This document shows, piece by piece, positions 26,746 through 37,330 of a DNA stretch of 64,000 nucleotides. The position numbers were made by a program, and so were the translations under genes. The stretch's first letter is position 1. Each line of letters starts with the position of its first letter. Below the pieces are notes generated by a model. It made no database searches and was not told the DNA's origin. It worked only from the letters and a program-made list of their open reading frames with translations. Source of the DNA: Photobacterium sanguinicancri (lineage in GTDB: Bacteria > Pseudomonadota > Gammaproteobacteria > Enterobacterales > Vibrionaceae); NCBI RefSeq assembly GCF_024346675.1, contig NZ_AP024850.1, positions 2,170,001 through 2,234,000 of the forward strand, given 5' to 3'.

Positions 26746-28380
26746 TTAAGATACGCGGAAACGACTCATCATTGATTGAAGGTTTACAGCAAGTTGACTT
26801 AGTTCAAAACTCGCCTTCGCCGTTTGGCTAGCACCTGTTGCGACTTCAGTCGATGACAAATGAATGCTTTCAACATTACGACTTAGCTCATCAGCAACCG
26901 AATCTTGTTCGTTACATGCACTCGCAATCTGCATTCCCATATCGGCTATTTGCGCTACCGTCTGCTCTATATTCTGGATGGTTTCTCCAGTATGCTGACT
27001 TTGTGCGACACACTGGTGGATCATATTACAACTCATATTTGTCGCATCTTTAGCTTCATTGGCACTTTTTTGCAGCTTATCGATAATCGCTACAATTTCA
27101 CCTGTTGATTGCTGTGTACGCCCCGCAAGGGTTCGCACTTCATCTGCAACAACGGCAAAACCACGGCCTTGTTCACCAGCACGCGCGGCTTCAATTGCAG
27201 CATTAAGTGCCAACAAGTTAGTTTGCTCGGCAATGTCTCGAATCACATCAATAACCATACTGATACTGACCGACTCACGTTCTAGTTGCTCTACCAGTGC
27301 GCCCGCATTTTCAATTTCTTGAGATACTTTCAAGATAGATTCAATGCCTTTTTGTACATCTTGACTGCCTAACTTAGCTTCATCATTTGCTGATGCGGCA
27401 GAAACAGAAGCCACTTCCGTATTACTCGCAACATTGGCAACAGTCGCTTTCATTTGCTCCATGGCAGTGACAACCATAGTGATCTCGTCTTGCTGCTGTT
27501 TCATCCCCTGAGATGACTGTTCAGATACGGCACTGACTTCTTCCACCGCGGTACTCAACTGAGTCACGGCAGCAACAATCTCAACAACAAGAGACCGCAG
27601 GTTGTCTTGCATTTTGATACTCGAATCTGCCAGCATTCCCAATTCATCATCACCTATTTCATCACGTTCTAAGGTGTGAGTTAAATTACCTGCTGCAATT
27701 TCACTTGATAACACCATCACCTGATTTAATGGTAAACAAATTTGGCGAATTAAAAACTGGTTCATCAAAACCATAAAGACTAACAAACTTACAATACAAG
27801 CAATCGTCATGGTACTCACACGCGAAGTCGTATCTAACATCTCTGTCCGGTTATTGGCAACAAAGCCAAGGTTTAGCTCTAGCAGACCATCAAGCGCTGC
27901 CATCATATCGTTAAATTGACGATATGTATTACCAAGCACCTGTCCAGCTTGAACGGTATTCCCCTGACTTATCGCTAACTCAAAGCTATAAATAGAATCA
28001 ACATAGATTGCCCAAGCGTCACTTACCTTCATAAAGATCTGGCGCTCATGATCAGATGCCACAGTGGCTTCATAAGCTGCCAGCATCCCTTTGATTTGGA
28101 GGTTATTCTGCTGAGTGCGTTGAAGATAATTTTGCATCGCCACATTATCGTTATTGAGCGTCAACGTGAAAAATTGAGTTGCACGATTACTCGTCACTTC
28201 ATACTTCAGCGCTTCCACAGATAATACACTCGGCAATGTCGAGTCTGTAAAATTCACCGTCCCTTCGCGAACTAATTTAAGCTCGCTACTTAAGAAAACA
28301 CCAAGTGCAATAATAACTAGCGCGATAGCAGAAAATACAACCGCAATTTTTTTACCTAATGATAAATTTTTATATGACAT
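26746..28380 (-). CDS. Methyl-accepting chemotaxis protein with a four-helix-bundle sensor
   Basis: The 544-residue receptor has membrane helices at about 10-30 and 190-212. A periplasmic helical region of about 160 residues between them is probably a 4HB sensor. A HAMP domain follows ([24 protein letters not shown]), then the cytoplasmic signalling bundle with the conserved hairpin [37 protein letters not shown]. It relays a periplasmic signal to CheA/CheW. The ligand is unknown. There is no C-terminal CheR pentapeptide. It appears to be a single gene. Confidence 0.9.
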   Translation of the reverse strand: MSYKNLSLGKKIAVVFSAIALVIIALGVFLSSELKLVREGTVNFTDSTLPSVLSVEALKYEVTSNRATQFFTLTLNNDNVAMQNYLQRTQQNNLQIKGMLAAYEATVASDHERQIFMKVSDAWAIYVDSIYSFELAISQGNTVQAGQVLGNTYRQFNDMMAALDGLLELNLGFVANNRTEMLDTTSRVSTMTIACIVSLLVFMVLMNQFLIRQICLPLNQVMVLSSEIAAGNLTHTLERDEIGDDELGMLADSSIKMQDNLRSLVVEIVAAVTQLSTAVEEVSAVSEQSSQGMKQQQDEITMVVTAMEQMKATVANVASNTEVASVSAASANDEAKLGSQDVQKGIESILKVSQEIENAGALVEQLERESVSISMVIDVIRDIAEQTNLLALNAAIEAARAGEQGRGFAVVADEVRTLAGRTQQSTGEIVAIIDKLQKSANEAKDATNMSCNMIHQCVAQSQHTGETIQNIEQTVAQIADMGMQIASACNEQDSVADELSRNVESIHLSSTEVATGASQTAKASFELSQLAVNLQSMMSRFRVS

Positions 28381-28744
28381 TTATATACAACCTGCCTTCT
28401 GTGAGGCTTTTTAAAGAAATGGTTATGATTTCAACTTATTTATACCGTTAAAAAATCAAATAACTGGACACACTAGCGGCAGGTCGAATCACTCACTTAA
28501 ATTATATTTTCCTCTAAATACCCCACTGAACAAAATCCACGCTAAATTTTTATAAAAAAAAGCTTATGTAGTTATGTTGAAAATTTAATAATACAAAAAT
28601 CACATCATTAACCCCGATTTACTTTTATTCACTGTTACCTTGGTTGTCTATTAATTCATTCACATTTAATAATGTCTTGTACGTTTTCATCAATATAAGT
28701 GGCTTGGTGTGAATATAGAAACTACGCCGTTTAGTCGACCTTGA
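28381..28744. other. AT-rich intergenic stretch upstream of the chemotaxis receptor
   Basis: No gene or terminator is seen. It presumably contains the promoter of the divergently oriented receptor gene. Confidence 0.35.
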
Positions 28745-28745
28745 A

Positions 28746-28770
28746 GTGAGAGTGAGAGTGAGAGTGAGAG
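28746..28770. repeat. Hexamer tandem repeat (GTGAGA x4)
   Basis: Four exact copies of GTGAGA plus one base lie immediately beside the left end of tRNA cassette copy C. No frame across it looks coding. Confidence 0.8.
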
Positions 28771-28849
28771 ATCAAGCATAAGTGCTTGCTGATAAAAAAA
28801 CGCTCGTAATTTAGCACCTTTATTGAATGTGCCGAAGCGCTTTGGGTAT

Positions 28850-29073
28850 GGCGGAAAGATAGGGATTTACGGCTCGTAAGCTCGCGCCCTTTGGCTTTGC
28901 GCGTCTTCGGCACCCTATTTCTAATCACAAAATTTAGACGAAAAAAAACCGCTGAAGTTTCAGCGGTTTTCTTAAATACGGTGGAGCACTTTGGCTATGG
29001 CGGATTTGGTACAAATCCTTTTCACGTTGGCTCAAACGTAAAAAGCCAGCAATTAAGCTGGCTTCTTTGAATA
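28850..29073 (-). repeat. Decayed tRNA-Ser cassette, copy C
   Basis: The arrangement matches copies A and B, but the T-loop-type insert is a deletion form (about 45 bases, 28868-28912, keeping the CTCGTAAGCTCGCGCCC end). The tRNA-proximal hairpin has changed sequence (AGCCAGC/GCTGGCT) while keeping its place. The inverted flanks AGATAGGG and CCCTATTTCT are still present. Hairpin CCGCTGAA/TTTCAGCGG lies at 28948-28972. Confidence 0.65.
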
Positions 29074-29163
29074 TGGCGGAGAGATAGGGATTTGAACCCT
29101 AGGACGGGATAAACCGCCGCCGGTTTTCAAGACCGGTGCTTTCGACCACTCAGCCATCTCTCC
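29074..29163 (-). tRNA. tRNA-Ser (anticodon UGA)
   Basis: This is a second intact copy, identical base for base to 14315-14404: acceptor GGAGAGA/TCTCTCC, anticodon loop CTTGAAA, long variable arm, T-loop TTCAAAT, and an encoded CCA. Confidence 0.95.
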
Positions 29164-29561
29164 GTAAGTGCGGCGAATAATATAGACTCACCCAAAGTAT
29201 GTAAAGCACTAATTTTAATAAAAATATCAATTACTCACAATCCAACCACACTGGTGTTTTATCCAACACAAAGCTTCAATATATTCGTGATAAGCATATT
29301 ATTACTCTAGCCTCTTGCTGCTATTTACTTTTTTCACCTTCAAAGTTAAGTCTAATTGCAAGCACTTCATTCCATTAAACTTTAATTTTTTGTAAAAAAC
29401 GTGAAGTATTCGACACTCAATGTTAGACGAACCCGTATCTGTTTCTATACTTATCTTTGTTAACAGTATGTTTACTATAAACAAACAATAGGGTGCATGT
29501 TGCATCTTTATGCATTGTGACAGTATTTCACTACATCACAAACTTACAAAGGAAGGTACTA
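29164..29561. other. Upstream region of aapJ
   Basis: No gene is supported. This AT-rich stretch should hold the promoter of the divergent tRNA and that of the aap operon. I see no clear operator. Confidence 0.35.
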
Positions 29562-30587
29562 ATGGCTAACAAATTTTCAGTTGTTTTTGCGGTCCTCGCC
29601 ACCTCAACTGCACTATTTTCAGCTAACGCATCAGCTGATGGCACGCTAGATAAAGTCATGAAGCAAGGCTATGTTCAGTGTGGTGTGAGCGCAGGTTTGC
29701 CAGGATTTTCAAACCCTAACTCCAAAGGTGAATGGGAAGGCATTGATGTCGAATTTTGCCAAGCTATTGCTTCAGCAACTGTCGGTGACAAATCAAAAGT
29801 AAAATATATTCCACTAACAGCGAAAGAGCGTTTCACTGCACTGCAATCTGGTGAGATCGATGTGTTATCACGAAATACAACATGGACATTGCATCGTGAT
29901 ACCTCATTGGGCTTAAACTTTGCTGGCGTTAGCTACTATGATGGCCAAGGCTTTATGGTAAAAAAAGAGCTTGGTGTATCGAGTGCAAAAGATCTTGATG
30001 GCGCTGCTATCTGTGTTCAGTCTGGCACAACAACAGAGCTCAACCTTGCCGATTACTTCCGTGTAAATGGGATGAAATATAATCCTGTCGTGTTCGATAC
30101 CGCTCCCCAAACCTCTGCGGGGTTTGATTCAGGCCGCTGTGATGTATTAACCACCGACCAATCAGGTTTATACGCACTCCGCCTCAACCTTAAAGATCCA
30201 AGTTCTGCCGTTGTTCTGCCTGAAATCATTTCTAAAGAGCCACTAGGCCCTGTTGTTCGTCAAGGTGATGATCAGTGGTTCAACATTGTTAAGTGGACGC
30301 TGAATGCAATGATTAATGCCGAAGAATACGGCGTGACATCTGCCAATGTTGATGAAATGAAAAAGTCTAATGATCCAAATATTCGCCGCCTAATTGGTCT
30401 GGATGGTCCTAAAGGTAAAGGCTTAGGATTGCGTGATGATTGGGGTTACCAAATCGTTAAGCAAGTGGGTAACTATGGCGAGAGCTTTGATCGTACGATT
30501 GGTGAAAACTCACCACTCGCGATCAAACGTGGCTTAAATGCACTGTGGAAAGACGGTGGCATTCTATACGCTGCACCTATCCGTTAA
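29562..30587 (+). CDS. aapJ: General L-amino acid ABC transporter, periplasmic binding protein
   Basis: A signal peptide (cleavage after ASA, about residue 24) is followed by a polar amino-acid binding protein fold (VQCGVSAGLPGFSNP, GIDVEFCQAIA, FTALQSGEIDVLSRNTTWT, AICVQSGTTTELNLADYF). The 341 residues match the AapJ subfamily. ATG 29562 is chosen because GGAAGG stands 6 bases upstream and a normal signal peptide follows; a longer frame from 29493 has none. It is the first gene of aapJQMP, which takes up a broad range of L-amino acids. Confidence 0.9.
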   Translation: MANKFSVVFAVLATSTALFSANASADGTLDKVMKQGYVQCGVSAGLPGFSNPNSKGEWEGIDVEFCQAIASATVGDKSKVKYIPLTAKERFTALQSGEIDVLSRNTTWTLHRDTSLGLNFAGVSYYDGQGFMVKKELGVSSAKDLDGAAICVQSGTTTELNLADYFRVNGMKYNPVVFDTAPQTSAGFDSGRCDVLTTDQSGLYALRLNLKDPSSAVVLPEIISKEPLGPVVRQGDDQWFNIVKWTLNAMINAEEYGVTSANVDEMKKSNDPNIRRLIGLDGPKGKGLGLRDDWGYQIVKQVGNYGESFDRTIGENSPLAIKRGLNALWKDGGILYAAPIR

Positions 30588-30602
30588 TGAAGCAAAAAAT
30601 AA

Positions 30603-30631
30603 AGAGGTGGCATGATGCCGCCTCTCTTTTT
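30603..30631 (+). terminator. Terminator-like hairpin between aapJ and aapQ
   Basis: A 10-bp stem (AGAGGTGGCA/TGCCGCCTCT, one G-T pair) with a 3-base loop is followed by CTTTTT, 15 bases after the aapJ stop. Placed inside the operon, it should attenuate the distal genes and keep the binding protein in excess over the membrane complex. Confidence 0.75.
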
Positions 30632-30688
30632 AACTGGCGGTGGTAGAACTTGCTAGTTAAACCTCCACATAGGGACTGAGGTTGTTGT

Positions 30689-31912
30689 ATGGCTCCTAAA
30701 ACGACAGAAGCTCTAAATACACCACGTACATCGGATGTATCACTCCCAACCCCAAAAAAACAAAGCTTGCTCTATAATCCCACCTTTCGTGCCATTATTT
30801 TCCAAGTTTTCGCTGTTGTTGGGCTTTTCTTTTTTATCTACTCCATCGTGAGTAATGCTATCGCAAATCTTGATGCTAGGGGGATCGCCACAGGGTTTGA
30901 TTTTCTTGAACAAGAGGCTGGCTTTGGTATTGGCTTAACGTTAATTGAGTACAATGAAACCTACTCGTACGGGCGTACCTTTGTTATTGGTTTATTGAAT
31001 ACAGCGTTGGTTTCTGTACTCGGTATTCTTTTAGCGACCATATTGGGCTTTATTATTGGTATCGCTCGGTTGTCATCCAACTGGATTGTCAGTCGTTTAG
31101 CGGCGGTATACATTGAAATTTTCCGTAATATTCCACTCTTGCTACAAATCTTTTTTTGGTACTTTGCGGTTTTGCAGGTACTCCCCTCTCCTCGTCAAAG
31201 CTTGAGTTTAGGTGAAAGTGTTTTCCTGAATGTACGTGGATTATATTTAGCTAAACCCGTTTTCGAACAAGGTTCTATGTGGATGGGGCTGGCACTGGCT
31301 ATCGGATTAATACTCAGTATTGTCTATGCCATTATCGCAACACGTAAACAACGCTTAACGGGTGAGCAATCGCCTATATTACGTACTGTGTTGCTGCTTA
31401 CTATCGGTTTACCTTTCGTTGCTTATCTTTTGTCTGGTATGCCTATATCGCTGGAGTACCCAGAACTGAAAGGCTTTAACTTTCGCGGCGGAATTAGCAT
31501 TTTGCCAGAGCTCGCTGCACTGTTATTGGCACTAAGTATCTATACCGCGTCGTTTATTGCCGAAATTGTCCGTTCGGGGATTAATGCCGTGAATTATGGC
31601 CAAACAGAAGCAGCGTCAGCCCTTGGGCTACCGCAAGGTAAAATACTGCGTTTTGTGGTTATTCCGCAGGCATTACGCATCATCATTCCTCCCTTAACCA
31701 GCCAGTATTTGAATTTAACCAAAAACTCATCGTTGGCGATGGCGATTGGTTATCCAGATTTAGTGTCTGTTTTTGCTGGCACCACACTCAATCAGACGGG
31801 ACAAGCGATAGAGATTATCGCAATGACAATGGGGGTTTATCTCACACTAAGCCTGCTAACGTCGTATCTGATGAATATCTACAACAGCAAAGTCGCTTTG
31901 GTCGAGAGGTAA
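30689..31912 (+). CDS. aapQ: General L-amino acid ABC transporter permease
   Basis: The 407-residue integral membrane protein has about eight hydrophobic segments and the binding-protein-dependent permease EAA region (ALGLPQGKILRFVVIPQALRIIIPPL) near residues 310-335. The motif IEIFRNIPLLLQIFFWYFAV is typical of amino-acid permeases. The long N-terminal half before the EAA domain is characteristic of AapQ. It pairs with AapM and the ATPase AapP. Confidence 0.9.
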   Translation: MAPKTTEALNTPRTSDVSLPTPKKQSLLYNPTFRAIIFQVFAVVGLFFFIYSIVSNAIANLDARGIATGFDFLEQEAGFGIGLTLIEYNETYSYGRTFVIGLLNTALVSVLGILLATILGFIIGIARLSSNWIVSRLAAVYIEIFRNIPLLLQIFFWYFAVLQVLPSPRQSLSLGESVFLNVRGLYLAKPVFEQGSMWMGLALAIGLILSIVYAIIATRKQRLTGEQSPILRTVLLLTIGLPFVAYLLSGMPISLEYPELKGFNFRGGISILPELAALLLALSIYTASFIAEIVRSGINAVNYGQTEAASALGLPQGKILRFVVIPQALRIIIPPLTSQYLNLTKNSSLAMAIGYPDLVSVFAGTTLNQTGQAIEIIAMTMGVYLTLSLLTSYLMNIYNSKVALVER

Positions 31913-31915
31913 TGT

Positions 31916-33013
31916 ATGAGTGAACATCAATTCCAGCCAGACCTACCGCCACCAGCAAATACGATCGGCTTTGTTAGTTGGGCAAGAAAACATTTATTTT
32001 CTTCGACAATCAATACCATTCTGACCGTTGTGCTTGGCTATATTGCACTCTCAACGCTGTGGAATGTGATTGATTGGGCATTTCTAACGGCCGATTGGAT
32101 AGGTACGACCAAAGAGGATTGCACCAGTAACGGAGCTTGTTGGGTATTCATTAACGTGCGCTTTGATCAGTTTATGTTTGGCTTTTACCCGTCAGATCAA
32201 CTGTGGCGACCACAATTATTCTATTTCACTCTGGCCATTTTTATTGCTTTATTGGCAATAGAATCGACACCGGGACGAAAATGGATTTGGCTGTTTTTTG
32301 TTAATATTTATCCGTTCTTTGCTGCCATCTTACTCTACGGTGGTGTGTTTGGCCTTGAAGTGGTTGAAACGCACCTGTGGGGTGGATTATTAGTCACATT
32401 GATCATTGCCATTGTCGGTATTGTTGTATCGCTACCTATTGGTGTGCTGCTTGCACTGGGTAGACGTTCAGATATGCCGATTATTCGCAGCATTTGTACG
32501 GCTTATATCGAAATTTGGCGCGGTGTTCCGCTCATCACCGTTCTCTTTATGGCCTCTGTCATGCTGCCACTGTTCCTGACCAGTGAAATGGAAATGAACA
32601 AATTAGTGCGCGCATTAATTGGTGTAGTGCTGTTTAGTGCGGCATATATGGCAGAAGTCGTACGTGGTGGTTTGCAGGCAATACCTAATGGTCAATATGA
32701 AGCAGCTGATGCGTTAGGCCTAAGTTATTGGCGAAAAATGTATCTCATTGTTTTACCTCAAGCGCTTAAAATTACAATTCCATCCATCGTAAATACCTTC
32801 ATCGGTTTATTTAAAGACACTAGCTTAGTACTCATCATAGGTATGTTTGATGTACTCGGGATCGGTCAAGCCGCAAATACTGATCCCAACTGGCTTGGAT
32901 TTGCGACTGAGAGCTACGTTTTCGTCGCCCTCGTCTTTTGGATTTTCTGTTTCAGTATGTCTCGTTACAGCATTTATTTGGAAAATAAGCTGCATACCGG
33001 CCATAAGCGTTAA
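31916..33013 (+). CDS. aapM: General L-amino acid ABC transporter permease
   Basis: The 365-residue membrane protein has several N-terminal helices followed by the permease core ([23 protein letters not shown]) and an EAA loop ([25 protein letters not shown]). It starts three bases after aapQ, with GAGAGGTAATGT as ribosome site, so the two are translated together. It forms a heterodimeric channel with AapQ. Confidence 0.9.
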   Translation: MSEHQFQPDLPPPANTIGFVSWARKHLFSSTINTILTVVLGYIALSTLWNVIDWAFLTADWIGTTKEDCTSNGACWVFINVRFDQFMFGFYPSDQLWRPQLFYFTLAIFIALLAIESTPGRKWIWLFFVNIYPFFAAILLYGGVFGLEVVETHLWGGLLVTLIIAIVGIVVSLPIGVLLALGRRSDMPIIRSICTAYIEIWRGVPLITVLFMASVMLPLFLTSEMEMNKLVRALIGVVLFSAAYMAEVVRGGLQAIPNGQYEAADALGLSYWRKMYLIVLPQALKITIPSIVNTFIGLFKDTSLVLIIGMFDVLGIGQAANTDPNWLGFATESYVFVALVFWIFCFSMSRYSIYLENKLHTGHKR

Positions 33014-33027
33014 GCAAGGATAGCATT

Positions 33028-33783
33028 ATGACAAACAACACGATTATCGAGGATCCGATGATCCAGCTAACAGACGTGAATAAGTGGTACGGTGAATTTC
33101 ATGTTCTTAAAAACATCAATTTAAATGTGACTAAGGGCGAAAAGATTGTTATTTGTGGCCCTTCAGGCTCAGGTAAATCTACCATGATCCGCTGTATCAA
33201 TCGGTTAGAAGAGCACCAGAAAGGACAAATTATTGTTGCTGGTAACGAATTAACTAACGATCTAAAAAACATTGAGCTTGTCAGAAAAGAAGTCGGCATG
33301 TGTTTTCAACACTTTAACCTTTTCCCTCACCTTACCGTGTTAGAGAACTGCACGCTCGCGCCTATTTGGGTGAAGAAGATGCCCAAAAAAGAAGCCGATG
33401 AAATAGCCATGCGCTATTTAGAACGAGTAAAAATCCCGGACCAAGCCGATAAGTACCCAGGCCAATTATCAGGCGGCCAACAGCAACGTGTAGCCATTGC
33501 GCGTTCCCTGTGTATGAACCCACAAATTATGCTGTTCGATGAACCAACATCGGCACTCGACCCTGAAATGGTACGCGAAGTGTTGGATGTCATGGTTGAA
33601 CTGGCAGATGAAGGCATGACAATGCTATGTGTTACTCACGAAATGGGCTTTGCCCGCCAAGTTGCAGACAGAGTGATATTCATGGACCAAGGCGAGATTA
33701 TTGAAGAAAACAATCCACATGACTTCTTCGACAACCCACAATCAGACCGAACTCAACTGTTCTTGAGCCAAATATTGCACTAA
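33028..33783 (+). CDS. aapP: General L-amino acid ABC transporter ATP-binding protein
   Basis: A classic ABC ATPase of 251 residues: Walker [11 protein letters not shown]-loop [10 protein letters not shown], signature LSGGQQQR, Walker [15 protein letters not shown] and switch His in TMLCVTHEM. These patterns are those of the polar amino-acid (GlnQ/AapP) branch. The gene follows aapM by 14 bases with AAGGATAG as ribosome site and closes the operon. Confidence 0.92.
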   Translation: MTNNTIIEDPMIQLTDVNKWYGEFHVLKNINLNVTKGEKIVICGPSGSGKSTMIRCINRLEEHQKGQIIVAGNELTNDLKNIELVRKEVGMCFQHFNLFPHLTVLENCTLAPIWVKKMPKKEADEIAMRYLERVKIPDQADKYPGQLSGGQQQRVAIARSLCMNPQIMLFDEPTSALDPEMVREVLDVMVELADEGMTMLCVTHEMGFARQVADRVIFMDQGEIIEENNPHDFFDNPQSDRTQLFLSQILH

Positions 33784-34107
33784 CATCGACGACACTTGCA
33801 GCTGATCATATCAGCGTGTATAAAGAAATCTCCTGATGGCTTCCTTTTTTGGTTACGACGTAAACAGGAAGCCACTTTGTTTAGCGTGTAAACTGTGATT
33901 TCACTCATATAAACGTAGAGTTGTAACATTCATTTACAACTTCGGTGATCACGCTAACGAAATGTTAAGTATCATCTAGCCACTAGCTCTTAGACATAGC
34001 TGCGTTAACCGTGACAAATAATGTAGGCATATACTTGCATTAATGAACTTTTAACCCCATATATGTCTTAACAGATAATAATATTATTAACCCTAAGGGG
34101 AGTCTTC
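33784..34107. other. Intergenic stretch between aapP and yccA
   Basis: An 8-bp inverted repeat (GGCTTCCT/AGGAAGCC, 33838-33873) with a 20-base loop may end the aap transcript, although no T-run follows. The remainder should contain the yccA promoter. No gene is seen. Confidence 0.35.
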
Positions 34108-34773
34108 ATGAACGATCGTAGTGTTAACCAGAGTGGTGCGTACGAAAGCGTGCTTTCTACAAACAAGGTACTTCGTAATACCTATTTCTTACTTTCAATG
34201 ACATTAGTTTGGTCTGCTGTTGTTGCTGGTTTCGCAATGGCGATGAACCTTCCGCATCCAGGCCTAATCATTACGCTTGTGGGTTTCTACGGCTTAATGT
34301 TCTTAACTGAAAAGAACCGTAACAACTCTATGGGCCTTGTAGGTACATTCGCCCTAACTGGCTTTATGGGTTACACCCTAGGTCCGATCCTAAACATGTA
34401 CGTTGGTGCAGGTATGGGTGATGCGATCATTACGGCTCTTGGCGGTACTGCACTGACTTTCCTTGCATGTTCTGCTTACGCGCTAACAACGAAACGTGAC
34501 CTATCGTTCCTTAACGGTATGATTATGGCTGGTTTCTTCGCAATCATTGCAGCTGTTGTAGCGAACATCTTCCTACAACTTCCAGCGCTTTCTCTTGCGA
34601 TTAGCGCAATGTTTGTTCTGTTCTCTTCAGCGGCTATTTTGCTGACTACACAGTCAATCATCCGCGGTGGTGAAACAAGCTACATCTCAGCAACTGTTAC
34701 GCTGTATGTATCTATCTACAACCTATTCTTGAGCCTACTTCAACTTCTAGGCTTCATGGGTAACAACGATTAA
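34108..34773 (+). CDS. yccA: Inner-membrane protein YccA, Bax inhibitor-1 family
   Basis: The 221-residue protein has seven hydrophobic helices and motifs shared with Escherichia coli YccA (HPGLIITLVGFYGLMFLTEK, LGPILNMYVGAGMGDAI, LGGTALTFLACSAY). In E. coli YccA interacts with the FtsH protease and can protect SecY. A strong ribosome site (AAGGGGAG) precedes the ATG and a terminator follows the gene. The following genes tusE, acylphosphatase and rlmI keep the enterobacterial order. Confidence 0.92.
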   Translation: MNDRSVNQSGAYESVLSTNKVLRNTYFLLSMTLVWSAVVAGFAMAMNLPHPGLIITLVGFYGLMFLTEKNRNNSMGLVGTFALTGFMGYTLGPILNMYVGAGMGDAIITALGGTALTFLACSAYALTTKRDLSFLNGMIMAGFFAIIAAVVANIFLQLPALSLAISAMFVLFSSAAILLTTQSIIRGGETSYISATVTLYVSIYNLFLSLLQLLGFMGNND

Positions 34774-34789
34774 TCGTCACTTAGATTTT

Positions 34790-34818
34790 AAAAAGCACCT
34801 TTCGAGGTGCTTTTTTTA
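34790..34818 (+). terminator. Rho-independent terminator of yccA
   Basis: The stem AAAAGCACCT/AGGTGCTTTT with a TTCG tetraloop is followed by a T-run, 17 bases after the stop codon. Confidence 0.92.
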
Positions 34819-34939
34819 TGTCTATTGATCATGCAACGACTCAAAGTGTGGGCCTATGATAGAGAAACTGCGCAACTTCTACTTGCAGGTATAGCAACGA
34901 ATCACTATTCTTGCAGCGTTCCAAATGTTGAGGCGTACC

Positions 34940-35269
34940 ATGCTTGAATTCCAAGGTAAATCGATTGAAACCGATGCTCAAGGTTACTTAAAAAACGTTG
35001 AGGATTGGACCCCAGAACTTGTTCCCATGCTTGCAGAAGAAGAAAGCATTACGCTATCAGAAGCACATTGGGAAGTGGTTCATTTTGTGCGTGAGTTCTA
35101 CTTAGAATTCAACACCTCGCCAGCTGTTCGCATGCTAGTTAAAGCCATGGCGAAAAAGTATGGCGAAGAAAAAGGCAGTTCTCGCTACCTTTATAAGCTG
35201 TTCCCGAAAGGGCCAGCCAAGCAAGCAACCAAGCTTGCGGGCTTACCAAAGCCAGTAAAATGTATCTAG
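34940..35269 (+). CDS. tusE: Sulfurtransferase TusE (DsrC family)
   Basis: TusE passes persulfide sulfur from TusBCD to MnmA for 2-thiouridine in tRNA. The protein is 109 residues long, the length of E. coli TusE, and has the DsrC-family features [35 protein letters not shown] and the functional penultimate cysteine (PVKCI end). ATG 34940 is preferred over 34925 because GAGG stands 6-7 bases upstream and the product then matches the family length. Confidence 0.92.
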   Translation: MLEFQGKSIETDAQGYLKNVEDWTPELVPMLAEEESITLSEAHWEVVHFVREFYLEFNTSPAVRMLVKAMAKKYGEEKGSSRYLYKLFPKGPAKQATKLAGLPKPVKCI

Positions 35270-35279
35270 CTTGAAAAAT

Positions 35280-35320
35280 GAGCAGTGTTCTATCCTTAGG
35301 ATAACTCTGCTCTTTTTATT
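35280..35320 (+). terminator. Terminator of tusE
   Basis: The stem GAGCAG/CTGCTC has an inner TATCC/GGATA stem and a following TTTTTATT, 10 bases after the stop codon. Confidence 0.75.
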
Positions 35321-35366
35321 CAGGGCTAGTACTTTTACTGTTCACCGTTAACTAATCAGCGTTAAC

Positions 35367-35639
35367 TTATAAGATTTCAAAACCATCAACATGGCGCCAT
35401 TCCACCTCTTCCGCTTCTACGCTAGCGACCATTGATGTCTTCGGCCCTTCTTGTAGCCATAGCAACAACTGCGTAATTGCCTCTTCATGGCCACAAGCCA
35501 ATACCTCTACAGAACCATTCGGTAAATTTTTCGCATACCCTGTTAAGCCACATTTCAAACCTTCATGGGCGGTGTGAAATCGAAACCCAACCCCCTGAAC
35601 CCGTCCTTTTATACTTGCTTTTACACAAATCTGTGACAT
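35367..35639 (-). CDS. yccX: Acylphosphatase
   Basis: The 90-residue protein has the acylphosphatase signature GRVQGVGFRFHT (catalytic Arg about residue 20) and the second motif GYAKNLPNGSVEV with the catalytic Asn. It hydrolyses the carboxyl-phosphate bond of acyl phosphates in the cytoplasm. It lies on the minus strand between tusE and the receptor gene; the neighbourhood yccA-tusE-yccX-rlmI is the same as in enterobacteria. Confidence 0.92.
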   Translation of the reverse strand: MSQICVKASIKGRVQGVGFRFHTAHEGLKCGLTGYAKNLPNGSVEVLACGHEEAITQLLLWLQEGPKTSMVASVEAEEVEWRHVDGFEIL

Positions 35640-35728
35640 AGCTCACCTCAAGAAAACATTCATATTCCCGATAAAGTATTAACAGTTTTATTATCTTGCT
35701 GTGCATTATTGTTTATATAGGAACACAC

Positions 35729-37129
35729 ATGAAAGAAGTCGCTTTTCGATGGATTGATAAATACCTTATTCACCTGAAACTACAAGAAAAGTTCTACCTG
35801 CTTTTTCTTTTGCCTTTTATTGCAGTTATCAGCATCAGTGCAATTTTAGTCGATAGCGCGGGTAAACACCGTATTGAAAATACAACAAATCATGTTGCTT
35901 CAATGTCTGCGTTACTCTCTGCGAAACAAGTAGAACGTTCTGAAGCGAGTTCACTGCTGATCAACAGTGGTCTACGCATTGGTTCAGGTGAGATTTCTTC
36001 GACTGTTCTTGGTATGAACTACAGCATTAGTGCTGAAGAACCACAAAGTGTATTAAGCTACCTATCACCGCTTCAAATTGGTTTATCAAGCATTCTCATG
36101 CTTATGACATTGGCATCTATTTACTACATCATGTCCTTCATTGGTGGCGCGATGTTTACCATGCATAGAGCCTTACAAAACTTAGCGGATGGTGATTTAA
36201 CAGGCCGTTTGAATTTTTTCCCTGTGCGTGATGAATTTAGCATGATAGCTATCACCATTGACCGTGTTGCAGAACGCGAACAAAAGCTAGTGCAAGCAAC
36301 ACAAGAAGCCACGGCGTTAATGCAACAAATTAGTAGCCAATTACGTCAAAGCACAATGCAAAGTGAATCACTGTCTTCTGGTCAACAGCAGCACCTTGAT
36401 TCATTGGCAAGTGCGACAGAAGAAATGGCATCATCTATTCGTGAAGTTGCCACGCATGCACACGATACATCAGACCAAACGCGTGAAGCGCAAGCAGTTA
36501 GTGAAAAGGGTCGCGAACAAGTTAATGCAACTAAATCTGCGATTTCGGCACTTTCAGGCGAAATCAATCAAGCCTCTGATGCGGTTAGTGAGCTAGACAG
36601 TAATGCCGCAAAAATTGATGATGTGGTCACCACGATCAATAGCATTTCTGAACAAACCAACCTTTTAGCCCTAAACGCAGCGATAGAAGCAGCACGAGCA
36701 GGTGAACAAGGCCGTGGTTTTGCTGTGGTTGCTGATGAAGTTCGAACGCTTGCGGGCCGTACACAAAGTGCGACCGTTGAAATTCAAAAGATGATTGAAG
36801 CGCTACAAACCAATAGCCAACAATTGATCTCTGTAATGAAAAACACGGTTGATAACGCATCGAACAGTGAGCAGTTGATGGACAATGTTGATAACGAAAT
36901 CGGGCAAATTACCGTGCGAAATCAGCAAATTTCCGATCGCAGTACTGAAATTGCAGCAGCCGCTGAACAACAAGGTGCCGTTGCAGACAACATTGCTAAT
37001 AGCGTTGAGCAAGTACGTGAGCAATCTCGCCAAATCGCTGAAATGATTTCTGCCTCGGGCGGTGAAATTGAGCGTTTGAATCAACAAGCTGATGTACTGG
37101 AATCTTTAATGAGCGGCCTAAAAGCCTAA
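35729..37129 (+). CDS. Methyl-accepting chemotaxis protein with a short periplasmic region
   Basis: The 466-residue receptor has membrane helices at about 22-42 and 115-138, with only about 70 residues between them, so there is little room for a standard periplasmic sensor. A HAMP segment ([21 protein letters not shown]) and the signalling bundle with [26 protein letters not shown] follow. ATG 35729 is chosen because AGGA precedes it by 7 bases and the frame from 35696 adds an odd tail. It interrupts the conserved acylphosphatase-rlmI neighbourhood. Confidence 0.88.
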   Translation: MKEVAFRWIDKYLIHLKLQEKFYLLFLLPFIAVISISAILVDSAGKHRIENTTNHVASMSALLSAKQVERSEASSLLINSGLRIGSGEISSTVLGMNYSISAEEPQSVLSYLSPLQIGLSSILMLMTLASIYYIMSFIGGAMFTMHRALQNLADGDLTGRLNFFPVRDEFSMIAITIDRVAEREQKLVQATQEATALMQQISSQLRQSTMQSESLSSGQQQHLDSLASATEEMASSIREVATHAHDTSDQTREAQAVSEKGREQVNATKSAISALSGEINQASDAVSELDSNAAKIDDVVTTINSISEQTNLLALNAAIEAARAGEQGRGFAVVADEVRTLAGRTQSATVEIQKMIEALQTNSQQLISVMKNTVDNASNSEQLMDNVDNEIGQITVRNQQISDRSTEIAAAAEQQGAVADNIANSVEQVREQSRQIAEMISASGGEIERLNQQADVLESLMSGLKA

Positions 37130-37158
37130 CTTATTCGCTCATCTCAACATGACACACA

Positions 37159-37187
37159 AACAAGCCGCTTCTGCGGCTTGTTTTTTA
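37159..37187 (+). terminator. Rho-independent terminator of the chemotaxis receptor gene
   Basis: The stem AACAAGCCGC/GCGGCTTGTT with a 4-base loop runs into TTTTTT, 30 bases after the stop codon. Confidence 0.92.
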
Positions 37188-37330
37188 TCTCTACATGCCG
37201 AACAAGATACTTATCTACGCTCCACCCTCTATTATTATCGGCGAATCGCTTCAATACCTTGTTCAGATTGGTATTACGACCAGAAGTTGCTATTATGCGC
37301 CCCCAATATGAATACCCTACTAGGCTCGTC

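Noticed and set aside
28731..28928. Frame over the GTGAGA repeat and the repeat relic
   Set aside because: The Ser-His run is simply the translated hexamer repeat and the rest is tRNA-cassette sequence.
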